Assembly (NCBI GenBank): GCA_025462725.1
Contig: JAOAPE010000002.1
Location: forward strand, 1 to 64,000
Length of the DNA: 64,000 nucleotides
DNA from: Terriglobales bacterium
GTDB lineage: Bacteria > Acidobacteriota > Terriglobia > Terriglobales > Acidobacteriaceae
Direction: 5' to 3'
Shown here piece by piece: positions 26,130 to 35,009 of the stretch; within the stretch, counting starts at the first letter, position 1; every line of letters begins with the position of its first letter. The translations under genes were made by a program, and so were the position numbers. A model generated the notes under the pieces. It saw only the letters and a list, made by a program, of their open reading frames with translations. It was not told the DNA's origin and searched no databases.

Positions 26130-27280
26130 GCCAAAGCTTCCTCCGGTTCCCTTGAGCCTAGCTTTATTTGAAAAGGAATCGAGACAAAAACTCCAAAGCC
26201 TGATCCTCTCAAATTTTCGAGGTCCAAACTAAAATTATCTCCGTAGAGTTGCCTTAACCTTTCTCGGGTGTTCTTAAGTCCAATGCCCTTTGCGAAAGCT
26301 TCTTGAATTGGGAAATTAACTCCCACGCCGTTATCGGTAACCGCTATCCCGAGGACGTTATCGGTCTTTGCAACTTGAACGGTCACTTTGCCGGCACTTG
26401 CTCGAGGCGCTATTCCATGACGAACTGAGTTTTCAACTAACGTGTGGATCACCATAGTAGGGAGCAATGCAGAAAGTGCTTCGGGATCGATTCTCAGTTC
26501 AAACGTCAACCGATCCTGAAACCGTGTGCGCTGAATGGATAGGTAAGGTTCCAGCGCTTTGATTTCTTCGCTAACAGTCGCTTCGTGAGCGTCTCCGGAC
26601 TCGAGCGTTTGCCTTAGCAAGTCGCTCAGATCGGTCATCATATTCTCAGCCAATTCCACATCTTCGTGCATGAGAGCGGATATATTGTGGAGAGTATTAA
26701 ACAAAAAGTGCGGCTGAATCTGGTTTTTTAGCGTTTGCAGATTGGCTTCTGCAAGCTGGGTTTGAAGTTGTGCAGTCTTAATTTCTCTTAATTTGTACTT
26801 CTCAAAAATGTCTAGAGCGTGAGCGATGCAAGCTATGATTCCATAAACCAAGAGGTTGTCTATCAAATTGCCAATCAAGTAATAGGAAAATAAGCTCACC
26901 CATCCTTGGTTTGGCAGATAGGGATAAATAATCGCATGTAAAGGAATGCGGTAAAGCGCATGAATACCCGACAACAGAATCCAAAGAGAGGCATGAACAG
27001 AGAAGTTACGCCAAGCAGGGCGCCCTTGAATCGGGTAACGCCTAACTGCCCAGAATATTAATGGTGAAGCCGCTGTCCAGAACCAGCCATATGCTAAAGG
27101 CATTCTTACCGTTAAGCTGAAAGGTATCGGGTGCCCACTCTGTTCTGTGACGTAATGATTTTGCACTCCTTCAATAATCGCAACCACCGTCCAGATTGCA
27201 AATGCTGGTAGCGCGATGTTGATTGGTCTAGTCTCAATTGCGTTCCGACCGAGCCGTTTGAGCTTGGCGATAAATAACAT
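26126..27280 (-). CDS. LytS-type sensor histidine kinase
   Basis: A 384-residue membrane kinase. The first 160 residues hold several hydrophobic helices ('IALPAFAIWTVVAIIEG', 'YGWFWTAASPLIFWAV', 'FSVHASLWILLSGIHAL', 'YLIGNLIDNLLVYGIIACIAHALDIF'). The His_kinase domain follows: 'LQTLKNQIQPHFLFNTLHNISALMHEDVELAENMMTDLSDLLRQTLES' with the phosphoacceptor His in 'IQPHFLFN'. The HATPase domain shows 'MVIHTLVENSVRHGIA' (N box) and 'GIAVTDNGVGV' with 'KGIGLKNTRERLRQLYG'. It forms an operon with the LytTR regulator through a 4-base overlap. Confidence 0.93.
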   Translation of the reverse strand: MLFIAKLKRLGRNAIETRPINIALPAFAIWTVVAIIEGVQNHYVTEQSGHPIPFSLTVRMPLAYGWFWTAASPLIFWAVRRYPIQGRPAWRNFSVHASLWILLSGIHALYRIPLHAIIYPYLPNQGWVSLFSYYLIGNLIDNLLVYGIIACIAHALDIFEKYKLREIKTAQLQTQLAEANLQTLKNQIQPHFLFNTLHNISALMHEDVELAENMMTDLSDLLRQTLESGDAHEATVSEEIKALEPYLSIQRTRFQDRLTFELRIDPEALSALLPTMVIHTLVENSVRHGIAPRASAGKVTVQVAKTDNVLGIAVTDNGVGVNFPIQEAFAKGIGLKNTRERLRQLYGDNFSLDLENLRGSGFGVFVSIPFQIKLGSREPEEALA

Positions 27281-27282
27281 AG

Positions 27283-27630
27283 CTAACCTCGGTGTTTCCC
27301 TTCATAGCAGCCTGGAGATCTCTGACCGCAGGCCGCACTTTTCAACATAGGATCTACTTTAGTGTTCGTCGGATTCACGTTCCCCGGCAACTTCGTCCAG
27401 GAAGACAGTCTAGGCACAGCTGATCCGTCTCCTTCATCGGGTCGAATCGGCCTTTGAACGAAATAATCAACCCCTTCGTCGCACAATACCATTTGTTCGG
27501 ATATGGGTAGTGAACCCGTGGGATCAGAGTCAACACTGTTGGGCTGCCTATTCCGAGAAGTGACTTCAGCGCGCGTGAAATTCGTCTTGACGCTCTCCAT
27601 TGCTAGGGATGCCGAAGAGGTTCCCGACAT
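27283..27630 (-). CDS. Hypothetical 115-residue open frame upstream of the kinase
   Basis: The frame ends two bases before the kinase ATG, a spacing that would suit translational coupling. It matches no family I know, has no signal peptide or membrane segment, and its composition (many Ser, Pro, Arg and Thr) looks like non-coding sequence. It may be part of the kinase leader rather than a gene. Confidence 0.2.
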   Translation of the reverse strand: MSGTSSASLAMESVKTNFTRAEVTSRNRQPNSVDSDPTGSLPISEQMVLCDEGVDYFVQRPIRPDEGDGSAVPRLSSWTKLPGNVNPTNTKVDPMLKSAACGQRSPGCYEGKHRG

Positions 27631-27701
27631 CCTTCTCCGCTGCGAGGTTTAACGTATTGAAGATTCAAGCGTTTCGAACGCGTCATCGCTGCGGCGAATA
27701 G

Positions 27702-27729
27702 AAAAAAGGGAGGCGGCTTCCCGCCCCCC
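27702..27729 (-). terminator. Rho-independent terminator of the TonB receptor gene
   Basis: On the minus strand a 9-bp stem (GGGGGGCGG / CCGCCTCCC with one G-U pair) with loop GAAG is followed directly by TTTTTT. It lies 23 bases after the stop of the receptor gene and separates it from the kinase operon. Confidence 0.88.
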
Positions 27730-27751
27730 CAGGCTAACAGCAATTGTGGTT

Positions 27752-30700
27752 TTAGAAGATGAAGCGGAACGCCAGACGCATCTGACGTGCTCCTTGGAAC
27801 ACTTGTGCCATCCCGTACCGGTTAGCGAGAGTCAAAGGTTTTTGTAGTCCTGTGAAAGCTCCCGTGCCGTTAAAGGCATCCACAAAGTTAAACCCGTTCA
27901 TCACTTTGCCAAAATCGATTGCTGGATCGCCGCTGAATCGAGAAGCGCGACCCGGAGTGATTATGGGAGTTGCACCGGCACCGATGATCTGGTTGTATGC
28001 CACTGCAGAACGGTTGTTGAACAGGTTGGTGATGTTGGCTTCAAACTTCAAACGCATCCCTTCGTGCGTCTTGCTCACAGGGATTTCGTGTGTAAGGTTG
28101 AAGTCGGTTTGCATGTAGGCATCTGTGCGAGCGTTAGTGTCAAGGCTATCCAAAACAACGTTCCCGGTGGAAGCATCACGATGCACATTCGCAAACACTC
28201 CGCGGCCAATGAGTTGGCAAGCAGATCCCGTGACTCCCACTGCTGAGAGACAGGTATTGATCGGCGTACCTTGGAAGATGGACTGGCTGAAGCCGAACAG
28301 AGATTCCTGCCCAGCAAACCACTTCTGTCGATAATAGCCGAAGATCGTTGCCGTATGCGGTCGGTCGGTAGCAAGTGGGCCGTAGTCCGGTTTGCCATCG
28401 ACATCATAAGACATGTTCGGAATATCGAATGCACGCTCGTTATTCGGAGCGTGACGCCCGCCGCCACCATCAGTGGGGTCGGTATCAGTCAAGCCCGAGT
28501 AGTTGCCACGAAGAGCACTGTAGGTATAAGAGAGGGCGCCGAACCAACGGCCAGTAGGCCTTTTGGCCAAGCGTATTTCAAATCCATCGTAGTTCCGGAC
28601 TGCTTTTTGTGCAGCCGGGCACTCAGCGCAGAACGGAACAGATGTCAGGTAATTGTTGTTGGCAGCATCTGGAATCACGACGGGACGATGCAACACGTCT
28701 GCGAAGGTGCTTCCAGGATTGCCGATGTAAAAGCCAAGATTGTCGGTTATCGCCATGTCTTCGATGGTGTTGTCGAGGCGTTTGCGCGAATACCGGGTCT
28801 CCAGGCTCCAATCGTTACTGATCGCCCAATCCACCCCTGTCACAAACTCGTGCTGTTTCATCGGGCTCATGTCAGGTTGAATAGCAGGATCGCGAGGATC
28901 GGCCTTGGTGGCTCGTAGGTCCACGTTCTCGATAAAGCGGCCAACTGTTACTCCTGGTGCTCCACCGGTTGGAGGGCATGCATGCGGTCCAGGAGCGCCT
29001 CCGTTCACGCTGATGGACGGGGCGGTAGGAGTGATTTGGGCATAGTTGACTGAGTCAAGGGTGTATACACAATCGTGCCAATAATCACTGCCGAACGATC
29101 CACGAGCCAAGCCCATCTTCATGATGTCGTAGAACTGACCATAACTGGCGAAAACTTTCACTTTGCCGTTATGGAGCAGATCGTACGCACCACCGATTCG
29201 AGGAGCAGTTTTTTGTCCGAAACCAAAGTGCACTGTGGGGAAGCGGCTCGGGTCGTATGGAGGTTGGTTTTCCTCATCGAATCGAACGCCCACATTCAAT
29301 GTCAGACCAGTCTTGCCGACGCTCCAAGAGTCCTGGAAGTACAAAGCGTTTGCTGTTTGCTGATCGCTACCGGAGTTATCCACTCCGTCGCGAACGGTGT
29401 AGTACCCATACAATCCCGTGCATCCCGCTTGTCCAGCCTTGCCGTTAAAGGCAGGGTTGGCAGCATTTTGAGCAATGATTGGGTCGCAAACTGTTGTGCT
29501 TGTCTGTGGCCCATATTTCTGTCCCCAGTACAACAGGACTGAGGCTGTGTTGTAGAGGCTCAAGGTGCTGTTGGATTGCGCCTGGTAGAAGTAGCCGCCT
29601 TTAAAGGTGTGGCTGCCCCACAGATTGCTGATGAAATACGATGCATCGGCGTTGTAGGTGCGGCGCTTGTATGCGTCGAAGAACGACTTGAAAGTGCTGG
29701 GAATATTGGTGAACGCACCAGATTGGTAGACCGGAACCCCGTTAACGGTTGAGTTCGGGACTGGATTCCCGCCCGCGTCTACAGATGAAGCGTTGACGGC
29801 AGTGCCGTTATACGAGTACTGCACGCCTACAGGAGTTCCGCGTTGTTCGCTATTGGAGAAGAAATAACCGATACGGGAACTGACCACCAACTTAGAGGTT
29901 GGAGTCCAGTCGCCACCGAAGGTGTAGACCGAGAGCGGATTAACCGTGCCGGCATCTGGACGAATGGTATTTGGATCGACTCCGGATCCCGCATTGCGCT
30001 GCCCATATGCACTGTCCGGGCTACCCAGAGAACCCTTAACCCGAGAATAACCATAGTTCCATCCGGCGAACAAACGAAGCCGGTCGGACATTCGATAATC
30101 CAATCGAGAATAGAGGTTGTGCTGAATGGTGTTTTGGCTTAGTTCCCGCGGGCCAGCATTCAATCCGGTAAATGTTGTCGTACGGGTAATCGTATCAATG
30201 TACGGAATGTAGCTGTTGAACAGCCACAGGCGATCTTTCATTAACGGACCGCTTATAGTAAAGCCAGGCTCCAGTATGCGCCGCTTGTCTTTGTTCGGCA
30301 CATAATACTCAGGTGTGCCGTCCAAGCGCGCCGTAGTATTCAGAGATGCTTTCGTGGGATCGATGCGCAGTCCGCACACCGTACTGAACGCACTAGAGGT
30401 CATGCTGCTTGCACAGGGATCGTTGGCGTTCAGCGCGTTAGTTCGCAGATAGGTGAGAAACTCGCCATGCCAACTGTTTGAACCGCGCTTCGGTATGGCG
30501 TTGATCACGCCACCGAGTGCGCCTCCAAATTCGGCTTCGAAGCTTGTTGTCTTGACCTGCACTTCTTGCACGAAATCCATATTGAAGCTCTTACCAATGC
30601 CGCCGCCCTGGACATTAGTGGTATTGATGCCATCGATCAAATATACGTTTTCAGAATCGCTTGCTCCATCAATCTGAAAACCATTATCGCGACCAGTCAT

Positions 30701-31234
30701 GGTGCTGTTCTGCAAAGGCTCCATGCGTGCGCCAGGTGCGAAGGGAATCACTGATTGAAAAGATCGGCCTTTTGGAATTCCGTCCAGAATCTCGCGAGTT
30801 ACATTGGTCTGGACCTTTGATTGAGTTACATCAACTGCAGGGCCCTCGGAGCTCACCTCAACTGTGGTGGATTCCGTCCCGAGCTTCATGCCAATGTTGA
30901 TGATAGGTAATGCACCCACCTCGAGCTTTACGCCGGACAGTTTGTTGTTACCGAAACCTGTCGCCGTCACATCGATCTGGTACGTACCGGGCGGTAACTG
31001 AGTAAAACGATAGGTACCGGCACTGTCGGTTGTAGCGGTTTTAGTTCCGATCAATGCAGAACCTGTGATGGTAACCTTGGCGCCGCTTATGACTGCGCCT
31101 TGTGGATCTTTTACTGTTCCTTGAATGCCGCCAGTCGTCTCCTGCGCCCAACTTGATACAGAGAGGGCGATCAAGACAATGAGGCATCCGAAGTGAAGCG
31201 CTCTTGTGAAAGAACGCAGCCAACTTGTTCTCAT
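27752..31234 (-). CDS. TonB-dependent receptor with carboxypeptidase-regulatory domain (Acidobacteriota type)
   Basis: About 1160 residues. The start at 31234 (AAAGGAGC upstream) gives signal peptide 'RALHFGCLIVLIALSVSSWAQE'. Next comes a carboxypeptidase-D regulatory-like domain ('TTGGIQGTVKDPQGAVISGAKVTITGSALIGTKTATTDSAGTYRFTQLPPGTYQIDVTATGF'). A plug domain follows ('NVYLIDGINTTNVQGGGIGKSFNMDFVQEVQVKTTSFEAEFGGALGGVINAIPKRGSNSWHGEF'), then a long outer-membrane barrel ending in 'GARQMRLAFRFIF' with the C-terminal aromatic residue. Members of this expanded group are thought to import oligosaccharides or other large substrates with TonB energy. It is the largest intact housekeeping-like gene here and has its own terminator. 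No SusD-like partner is present, as usual in Acidobacteriota. Confidence 0.93.
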   Translation of the reverse strand: MRTSWLRSFTRALHFGCLIVLIALSVSSWAQETTGGIQGTVKDPQGAVISGAKVTITGSALIGTKTATTDSAGTYRFTQLPPGTYQIDVTATGFGNNKLSGVKLEVGALPIINIGMKLGTESTTVEVSSEGPAVDVTQSKVQTNVTREILDGIPKGRSFQSVIPFAPGARMEPLQNSTMTGRDNGFQIDGASDSENVYLIDGINTTNVQGGGIGKSFNMDFVQEVQVKTTSFEAEFGGALGGVINAIPKRGSNSWHGEFLTYLRTNALNANDPCASSMTSSAFSTVCGLRIDPTKASLNTTARLDGTPEYYVPNKDKRRILEPGFTISGPLMKDRLWLFNSYIPYIDTITRTTTFTGLNAGPRELSQNTIQHNLYSRLDYRMSDRLRLFAGWNYGYSRVKGSLGSPDSAYGQRNAGSGVDPNTIRPDAGTVNPLSVYTFGGDWTPTSKLVVSSRIGYFFSNSEQRGTPVGVQYSYNGTAVNASSVDAGGNPVPNSTVNGVPVYQSGAFTNIPSTFKSFFDAYKRRTYNADASYFISNLWGSHTFKGGYFYQAQSNSTLSLYNTASVLLYWGQKYGPQTSTTVCDPIIAQNAANPAFNGKAGQAGCTGLYGYYTVRDGVDNSGSDQQTANALYFQDSWSVGKTGLTLNVGVRFDEENQPPYDPSRFPTVHFGFGQKTAPRIGGAYDLLHNGKVKVFASYGQFYDIMKMGLARGSFGSDYWHDCVYTLDSVNYAQITPTAPSISVNGGAPGPHACPPTGGAPGVTVGRFIENVDLRATKADPRDPAIQPDMSPMKQHEFVTGVDWAISNDWSLETRYSRKRLDNTIEDMAITDNLGFYIGNPGSTFADVLHRPVVIPDAANNNYLTSVPFCAECPAAQKAVRNYDGFEIRLAKRPTGRWFGALSYTYSALRGNYSGLTDTDPTDGGGGRHAPNNERAFDIPNMSYDVDGKPDYGPLATDRPHTATIFGYYRQKWFAGQESLFGFSQSIFQGTPINTCLSAVGVTGSACQLIGRGVFANVHRDASTGNVVLDSLDTNARTDAYMQTDFNLTHEIPVSKTHEGMRLKFEANITNLFNNRSAVAYNQIIGAGATPIITPGRASRFSGDPAIDFGKVMNGFNFVDAFNGTGAFTGLQKPLTLANRYGMAQVFQGARQMRLAFRFIF

Positions 31235-32024
31235 GTGTTTGCTCCTTTGAGTTTGCAGCAAAGGAAAATGCCTTTGTGCTAGCAGAGCTAAAGGCACGAG
31301 AGAGGCCAAAGCGCATGTACTTGCAACGAATGACTTTCAGCATCACACAGGCGCTCAGACAATGTAGAAAACAGAATGCAATGAAACCTGAAGCTGACAT
31401 GAAACACCTGTCACGCGAGTTGTTGATTCAAAAAAAAAAGCGTTGTGTATCCAAATGAATGTAGTTCGTCCCGGCTTTCAGGAATACATATTCCTCGCGT
31501 CTGATTTATATGGAATTATTGATTCTGTAACGGTCTCTAATTATTTCAGCCGCTGTGCGCTTTTGGATGGATAGAGTCCCGAGAACCACGAATGCCAGCG
31601 TTCATCGTGGTTTTCAGCTGTTTCGCCGCACGGGAATGCATCGGATGCATGGAATAAACTTTAGGCATGCTTGTCGCTATGAAAATAAGCTTTGGTGCGC
31701 TAGTGTGGTTGCCCTCGATCGAAGCTTCTTCTTGCGTCCGTATGGCACGGAATCCAGGCGGTCACGACTGTGGTTCGCGCCAATTACAAGACCTCCTAAC
31801 AAAGCAGCGGCACAACGCATTTCATGAATTTCAATGTTAGAAATTTTATTTTCATTCTGCTTACCTGTGCGACAGCACAGGCAAAATCCGGGCTTTGTCG
31901 CATGATTCATGCGTTTCATCTCCGTTTTCCGTTTATTTGCCTCTCTCCGCTTGACAGCATTACTGACCAAAGCTAAGGTCCATCTATTCAGTCGTAAGCG
32001 GGGCGGAAGTGCAAAGGAGTTCCG
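31235..32024. other. Long intergenic region between receptor and msrA
   Basis: About 790 bases between two divergent genes. There is a run of ten A at 31430-31439 and otherwise no gene-like reading frame, RNA gene or clear hairpin terminator that I can support. It should contain the promoters of the receptor gene (left) and msrA (right). Confidence 0.4.
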
Positions 32025-32675
32025 GTGAAAAAATATCTCTTGTTTGTAATGATGATGGTCTTGGCAGGCTGGGCTACGGGAACTACAATTCCGGACCCTG
32101 CCGCGGATATACCGTTAGCAAAACAGCGTGGGCGAGAGACTGTTGTTTTTGCCGGCGGATGTTTCTGGGGTGTGCAAGCGGTTTTTGAGCAGGTAAAAGG
32201 AGTGAAGAGCGCGACTGCCGGCTTTGCGGGCGGTGCCAGCAAGACAGCTCGATATGAGCGTGTCAGCGATGGCAACACGGGGCATGCCGAGTCTGTTCAG
32301 GTCACCTACGACCCATCGCAAATCACATTCGGGCAGCTACTAAAAATATTCTTCTCTGTGGTACATGATCCGACTGAGCTAAACCGGCAGGGTCCTGACA
32401 CGGGCACTCAATATCGTTCGGCCATTTTCTATCACAATGATGAGCAGAAGCGGATCGCTGCAACGTATATCGAACAGTTGAATGCCGCGAAGGTGTTTCG
32501 CGACAAGATCGTCACGGAGTTAAGTGCCAATGATAAGTTTTATCCGGCAGACGAACATCACCAACATTATCTAGTGAAGCACCCGGACGATCCGTACATC
32601 ATCAATAACGACATTCCCAAGGTCAGAGCTTTGCATCAGGAGTTCCCGCAGCTTTTCGTTGGCACCGTGATTTAG
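32025..32675 (+). CDS. msrA: Exported peptide-methionine (S)-S-oxide reductase MsrA
   Basis: About 216 residues, GTG start with AAAGGAG upstream. An N-terminal hydrophobic segment ('YLLFVMMMVLAGWATG') suggests export. The MsrA catalytic motif 'VVFAGGCFWGVQAVFEQVKGV' has the active-site Cys, followed by 'AGFAGGASKTARYERVSDGNTGHAESVQVTYDPSQITFGQLLKIFFSVVHDPTELNRQGPDTGTQYRSAIFYHN' and 'KFYPADEHHQHYL'. The enzyme reduces the S epimer of methionine sulfoxide. Together with MsrP at 21569 it would give envelope protein repair for both epimers. Recycling Cys residues near the C-terminus are not seen, so thioredoxin-like partners may act directly. Confidence 0.95.
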   Translation: MKKYLLFVMMMVLAGWATGTTIPDPAADIPLAKQRGRETVVFAGGCFWGVQAVFEQVKGVKSATAGFAGGASKTARYERVSDGNTGHAESVQVTYDPSQITFGQLLKIFFSVVHDPTELNRQGPDTGTQYRSAIFYHNDEQKRIAATYIEQLNAAKVFRDKIVTELSANDKFYPADEHHQHYLVKHPDDPYIINNDIPKVRALHQEFPQLFVGTVI

Positions 32676-32734
32676 AAGTCATACTTCGCTTCAATTCAGA
32701 CCTCGTTTAGGAACGTCCAGTTTGGGTGTGCAGC

Positions 32735-33310
32735 ATGATTGGGAAGAAAGAGGAAGTATTGCTTAGCTCTGGGTTGTGGCAATTTCTGCCTCTACCGGGA
32801 CTGGAGCGATTCGAGCTGATACGTGTGAGCAGCGGCTGGATAGTCAATGGAACCATTCTCCGCATTCATAACCAGTCGCCCATTGAAGTGCGGTACTCAG
32901 TCATATGCAACAAACACTGGGAAACGAAACACGTCGAGGTATCCCTTCTCGATAAGACTCTAAGGACGGTGACGCTCGAGAAGAAGAACGGACGCTGGTA
33001 CAGCAATGAACGCTTGCAGCCATCTCTTGACGACTGTATTGACGTGGATCTTGAATGGAGTCCCTCCACAAACACTATTCCGATTCGTCGCTTAAAGCCG
33101 CCTCTAGGTGGCAGTAGCGGAACTGTCGTCGCAGCGTGGCTGAGATTTCCCGATCTAGTTTTGCAGCCTTTAAGCCAGGAGTATTGCCGAACGACCGAAC
33201 GGAACTATCACTATTCAAGCATGGAAAACGGATTTACCGCTGAACTCGCCGTTGACCAGAACGACGTGGTTGTCGACTATCAGGGCTTCTGGCAACGGGT
33301 CGGTCATTAG
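32735..33310 (+). CDS. Putative glycolipid-binding family protein
   Basis: About 190 residues, cytosolic. It matches the putative glycolipid-binding family (PF06475 type): 'GLERFELIRVSSGWIVNGTILRIHNQSPIEVRYSVICNKHWETKHVEV', then 'DVDLEWSPSTNTIPIRRLKPPLGGSSGTVVAAWLRFPDLVLQPLSQEYCRTTERNYHYSS' and the terminal 'FTAELAVDQNDVVVDYQGFWQRV'. The conserved 'Y.v.cd..W.t....v' and 'dleftPaTNtlPIrRL' elements are clear. ATG at 32735 and GTG at 32726 are both possible; neither has a strong ribosome-binding site. Function is unknown despite the family name. Confidence 0.85.
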   Translation: MIGKKEEVLLSSGLWQFLPLPGLERFELIRVSSGWIVNGTILRIHNQSPIEVRYSVICNKHWETKHVEVSLLDKTLRTVTLEKKNGRWYSNERLQPSLDDCIDVDLEWSPSTNTIPIRRLKPPLGGSSGTVVAAWLRFPDLVLQPLSQEYCRTTERNYHYSSMENGFTAELAVDQNDVVVDYQGFWQRVGH

Positions 33311-33395
33311 TACTAAGAGCTTGCCATCAAAGATACATTTTGAGAAAGAATTAACTTCTTCTTCCGCGTAAAATTTTGCCACTTCAGAGGACTTC

Positions 33396-33932
33396 ATGAA
33401 AGCAAACTTTCGATTCGCCAGTTTAGTCAGTCTTGGCGTAGCAGCGATGGTCGCTCTTTCCCCAGCAAAAACCTCTAGCAGTCCCCAAACCAGCCCCTCT
33501 TCATGCTCCTCTCCAGAATTCCATCAGCTTGATTTTTGGATAGGTGAATGGGACGTCTTCGAAATGGGGGCCACTGCACAAAGTGCGAATGTTCGAGTCA
33601 GTGCCGTTGCTGAAGGATGTGGCTTGCGGGAAGAGTATGAAGAAGAAACCGGATTGAAAGGGGAGAGCCTCAGCTCCTACGACCCTTCTTCGCGAACTTG
33701 GCAGCAGACGTGGGTCAACAGTCGTGGCCAATTGCTCGTAATCAAGGGAGGTCTGCAAGCGGGGAAAATGGTTCTGCGTGGCACCTATCGCCCTTCCGGA
33801 ATAGAGACACGTGTGCGCGGAATCTGGGAGCCCATTGCGGGCGGTGTTCGCGAGTCAGGGTTCATTTCTACTGACGGTGGTAAGCATTGGAAGCAATGGT
33901 TTGATCTTGAGTTCCGCCCGCACGCACACTGA
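33396..33932 (+). CDS. Secreted DUF1579-like protein
   Basis: A 178-residue exported protein with signal peptide 'FASLVSLGVAAMVALSPAKTSSS'. 'FHQLDFWIGEWDVFEMGATAQSANVRVSAVAEGCGLREEYEEETGLKGESLSSYDPSSRTWQQTWVNSRGQLLVIKGGLQAGKMVLRG' is the DUF1579 pattern of a lipocalin-like barrel ('LDFW.GeWdv', 'G.S...YD...r.W.q.Wvd..G'). It ends 'ESGFISTDGGKHWKQWFDLEFRP'. It is a single-domain relative of the double-domain protein at 5438-6541. Ligand unknown. Confidence 0.85.
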   Translation: MKANFRFASLVSLGVAAMVALSPAKTSSSPQTSPSSCSSPEFHQLDFWIGEWDVFEMGATAQSANVRVSAVAEGCGLREEYEEETGLKGESLSSYDPSSRTWQQTWVNSRGQLLVIKGGLQAGKMVLRGTYRPSGIETRVRGIWEPIAGGVRESGFISTDGGKHWKQWFDLEFRPHAH

Positions 33933-34047
33933 CGGGTCGATTGGAAGAGACCCAATTTCACGCTTCGTTCCAAGTGATGAAGAAAATCGACTGAAAACCA
34001 CCTTCGCATTACTCCAGCAAATCGATTTCGAGAATCAAGGGTGCTGC

Positions 34048-34887
34048 CTATATAGCTATTTGCGATGTACGTAAGAAGGCTTCGATGCACGCATTAAAGG
34101 CATCTGGTTGCTCCAGGTTGGGCATATGTCCGGCATCTTGAATGATCTTCAACTGTGACCCAGGGATACGCGTGTGCATAAACTCTGCTTGATTTATGGG
34201 AGTGTATTCGTCCTTGTCGCCTACGATTATCAGCGTGGGAACAGTGATGGTGCTCAGCAACTCGGAATAATCCACCCTATTTGCCCTGGCTCTTAAGGCG
34301 GCAGCTGCACCTCCCGGGGAAGTCTGTTCCATCATTCGCAGAACGTGTTGGGCCGCCGCTGGCTTTTTTAATATATGCTCAGGTACGAGCATCCTTGGGA
34401 GCTGCTCGCGACTGTAATTGTGCATGCCTTCGCGCTCTAAGCGATCTGCCGTATCGAAACGCAGCTGCTTGACGTTAGCAGAGTCCAACTGAGCAGAAGT
34501 GTCGGCAAGGATCAGAGCGCTGATTTTTTCAGGGAACTTGCGGTAGCATTCAAAAGCAATTTGGCCTCCCATCGAAAGGCCACCAAGTACAAACCTTCCT
34601 AACTTCAAGCTGCTGGCGAGTTCTAGGACGTCGTCACTGAACTGTTCAAAATGAAGTATCGGATTAACTGCGGTATTAGACCCGTAACCGCGAAGATCAG
34701 GGCAGATTAGACGGTAGCTTCCCTGCAATCTTTGTACTTGCGGTTTCCACATTGTTCGGTCGAAGGGATGCCCATGAATAAGGACTACAGGTATCCCACT
34801 GCCTACGTCTTCGTGTTGTCGGTTAGAAAGTGGAGTTAATGGTGGATAGGCTGACTTCTCGTCCGAGGATGAACTGCTGCAAGACAT
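34048..34887 (-). CDS. Alpha/beta hydrolase
   Basis: About 280 residues. 'IPVVLIHGHPFDRTMWKPQVQRLQGSYRLICPDLRGYGSN' is the oxyanion-hole strand with HGHPF, 'LGRFVLGGLSMGGQIAFECYRKFPEKISALILADTSA' is the nucleophile elbow (Ser of GLSMGG), 'VPTLIIVGDKDEYTP' holds the acid Asp and 'IQDAGHMPNLEQPDAF' the catalytic His. The best general match is the 3-oxoadipate enol-lactonase/esterase group. Start at 34887, with GGAGAAGAGG upstream, is preferred over longer starts that would overlap the next gene. Probably follows the M20 deacylase gene on one transcript. Confidence 0.9.
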   Translation of the reverse strand: MSCSSSSSDEKSAYPPLTPLSNRQHEDVGSGIPVVLIHGHPFDRTMWKPQVQRLQGSYRLICPDLRGYGSNTAVNPILHFEQFSDDVLELASSLKLGRFVLGGLSMGGQIAFECYRKFPEKISALILADTSAQLDSANVKQLRFDTADRLEREGMHNYSREQLPRMLVPEHILKKPAAAQHVLRMMEQTSPGGAAAALRARANRVDYSELLSTITVPTLIIVGDKDEYTPINQAEFMHTRIPGSQLKIIQDAGHMPNLEQPDAFNACIEAFLRTSQIAI

Positions 34888-35009
34888 TTTGGCCTCTTCT
34901 CCATCTGGGTTAGATGTGACAAAGCTTCGGCGGTTACATTCATTTGGCTTCGCACGCCTTCTACATTGGATCAACGAAGGTTCACCCATGACGATTGCGT
35001 AAATTTTCT

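Noticed and set aside
31425-31440. Run of ten A as a possible terminator
   Set aside because: No stable stem precedes it on either strand and no gene ends there.
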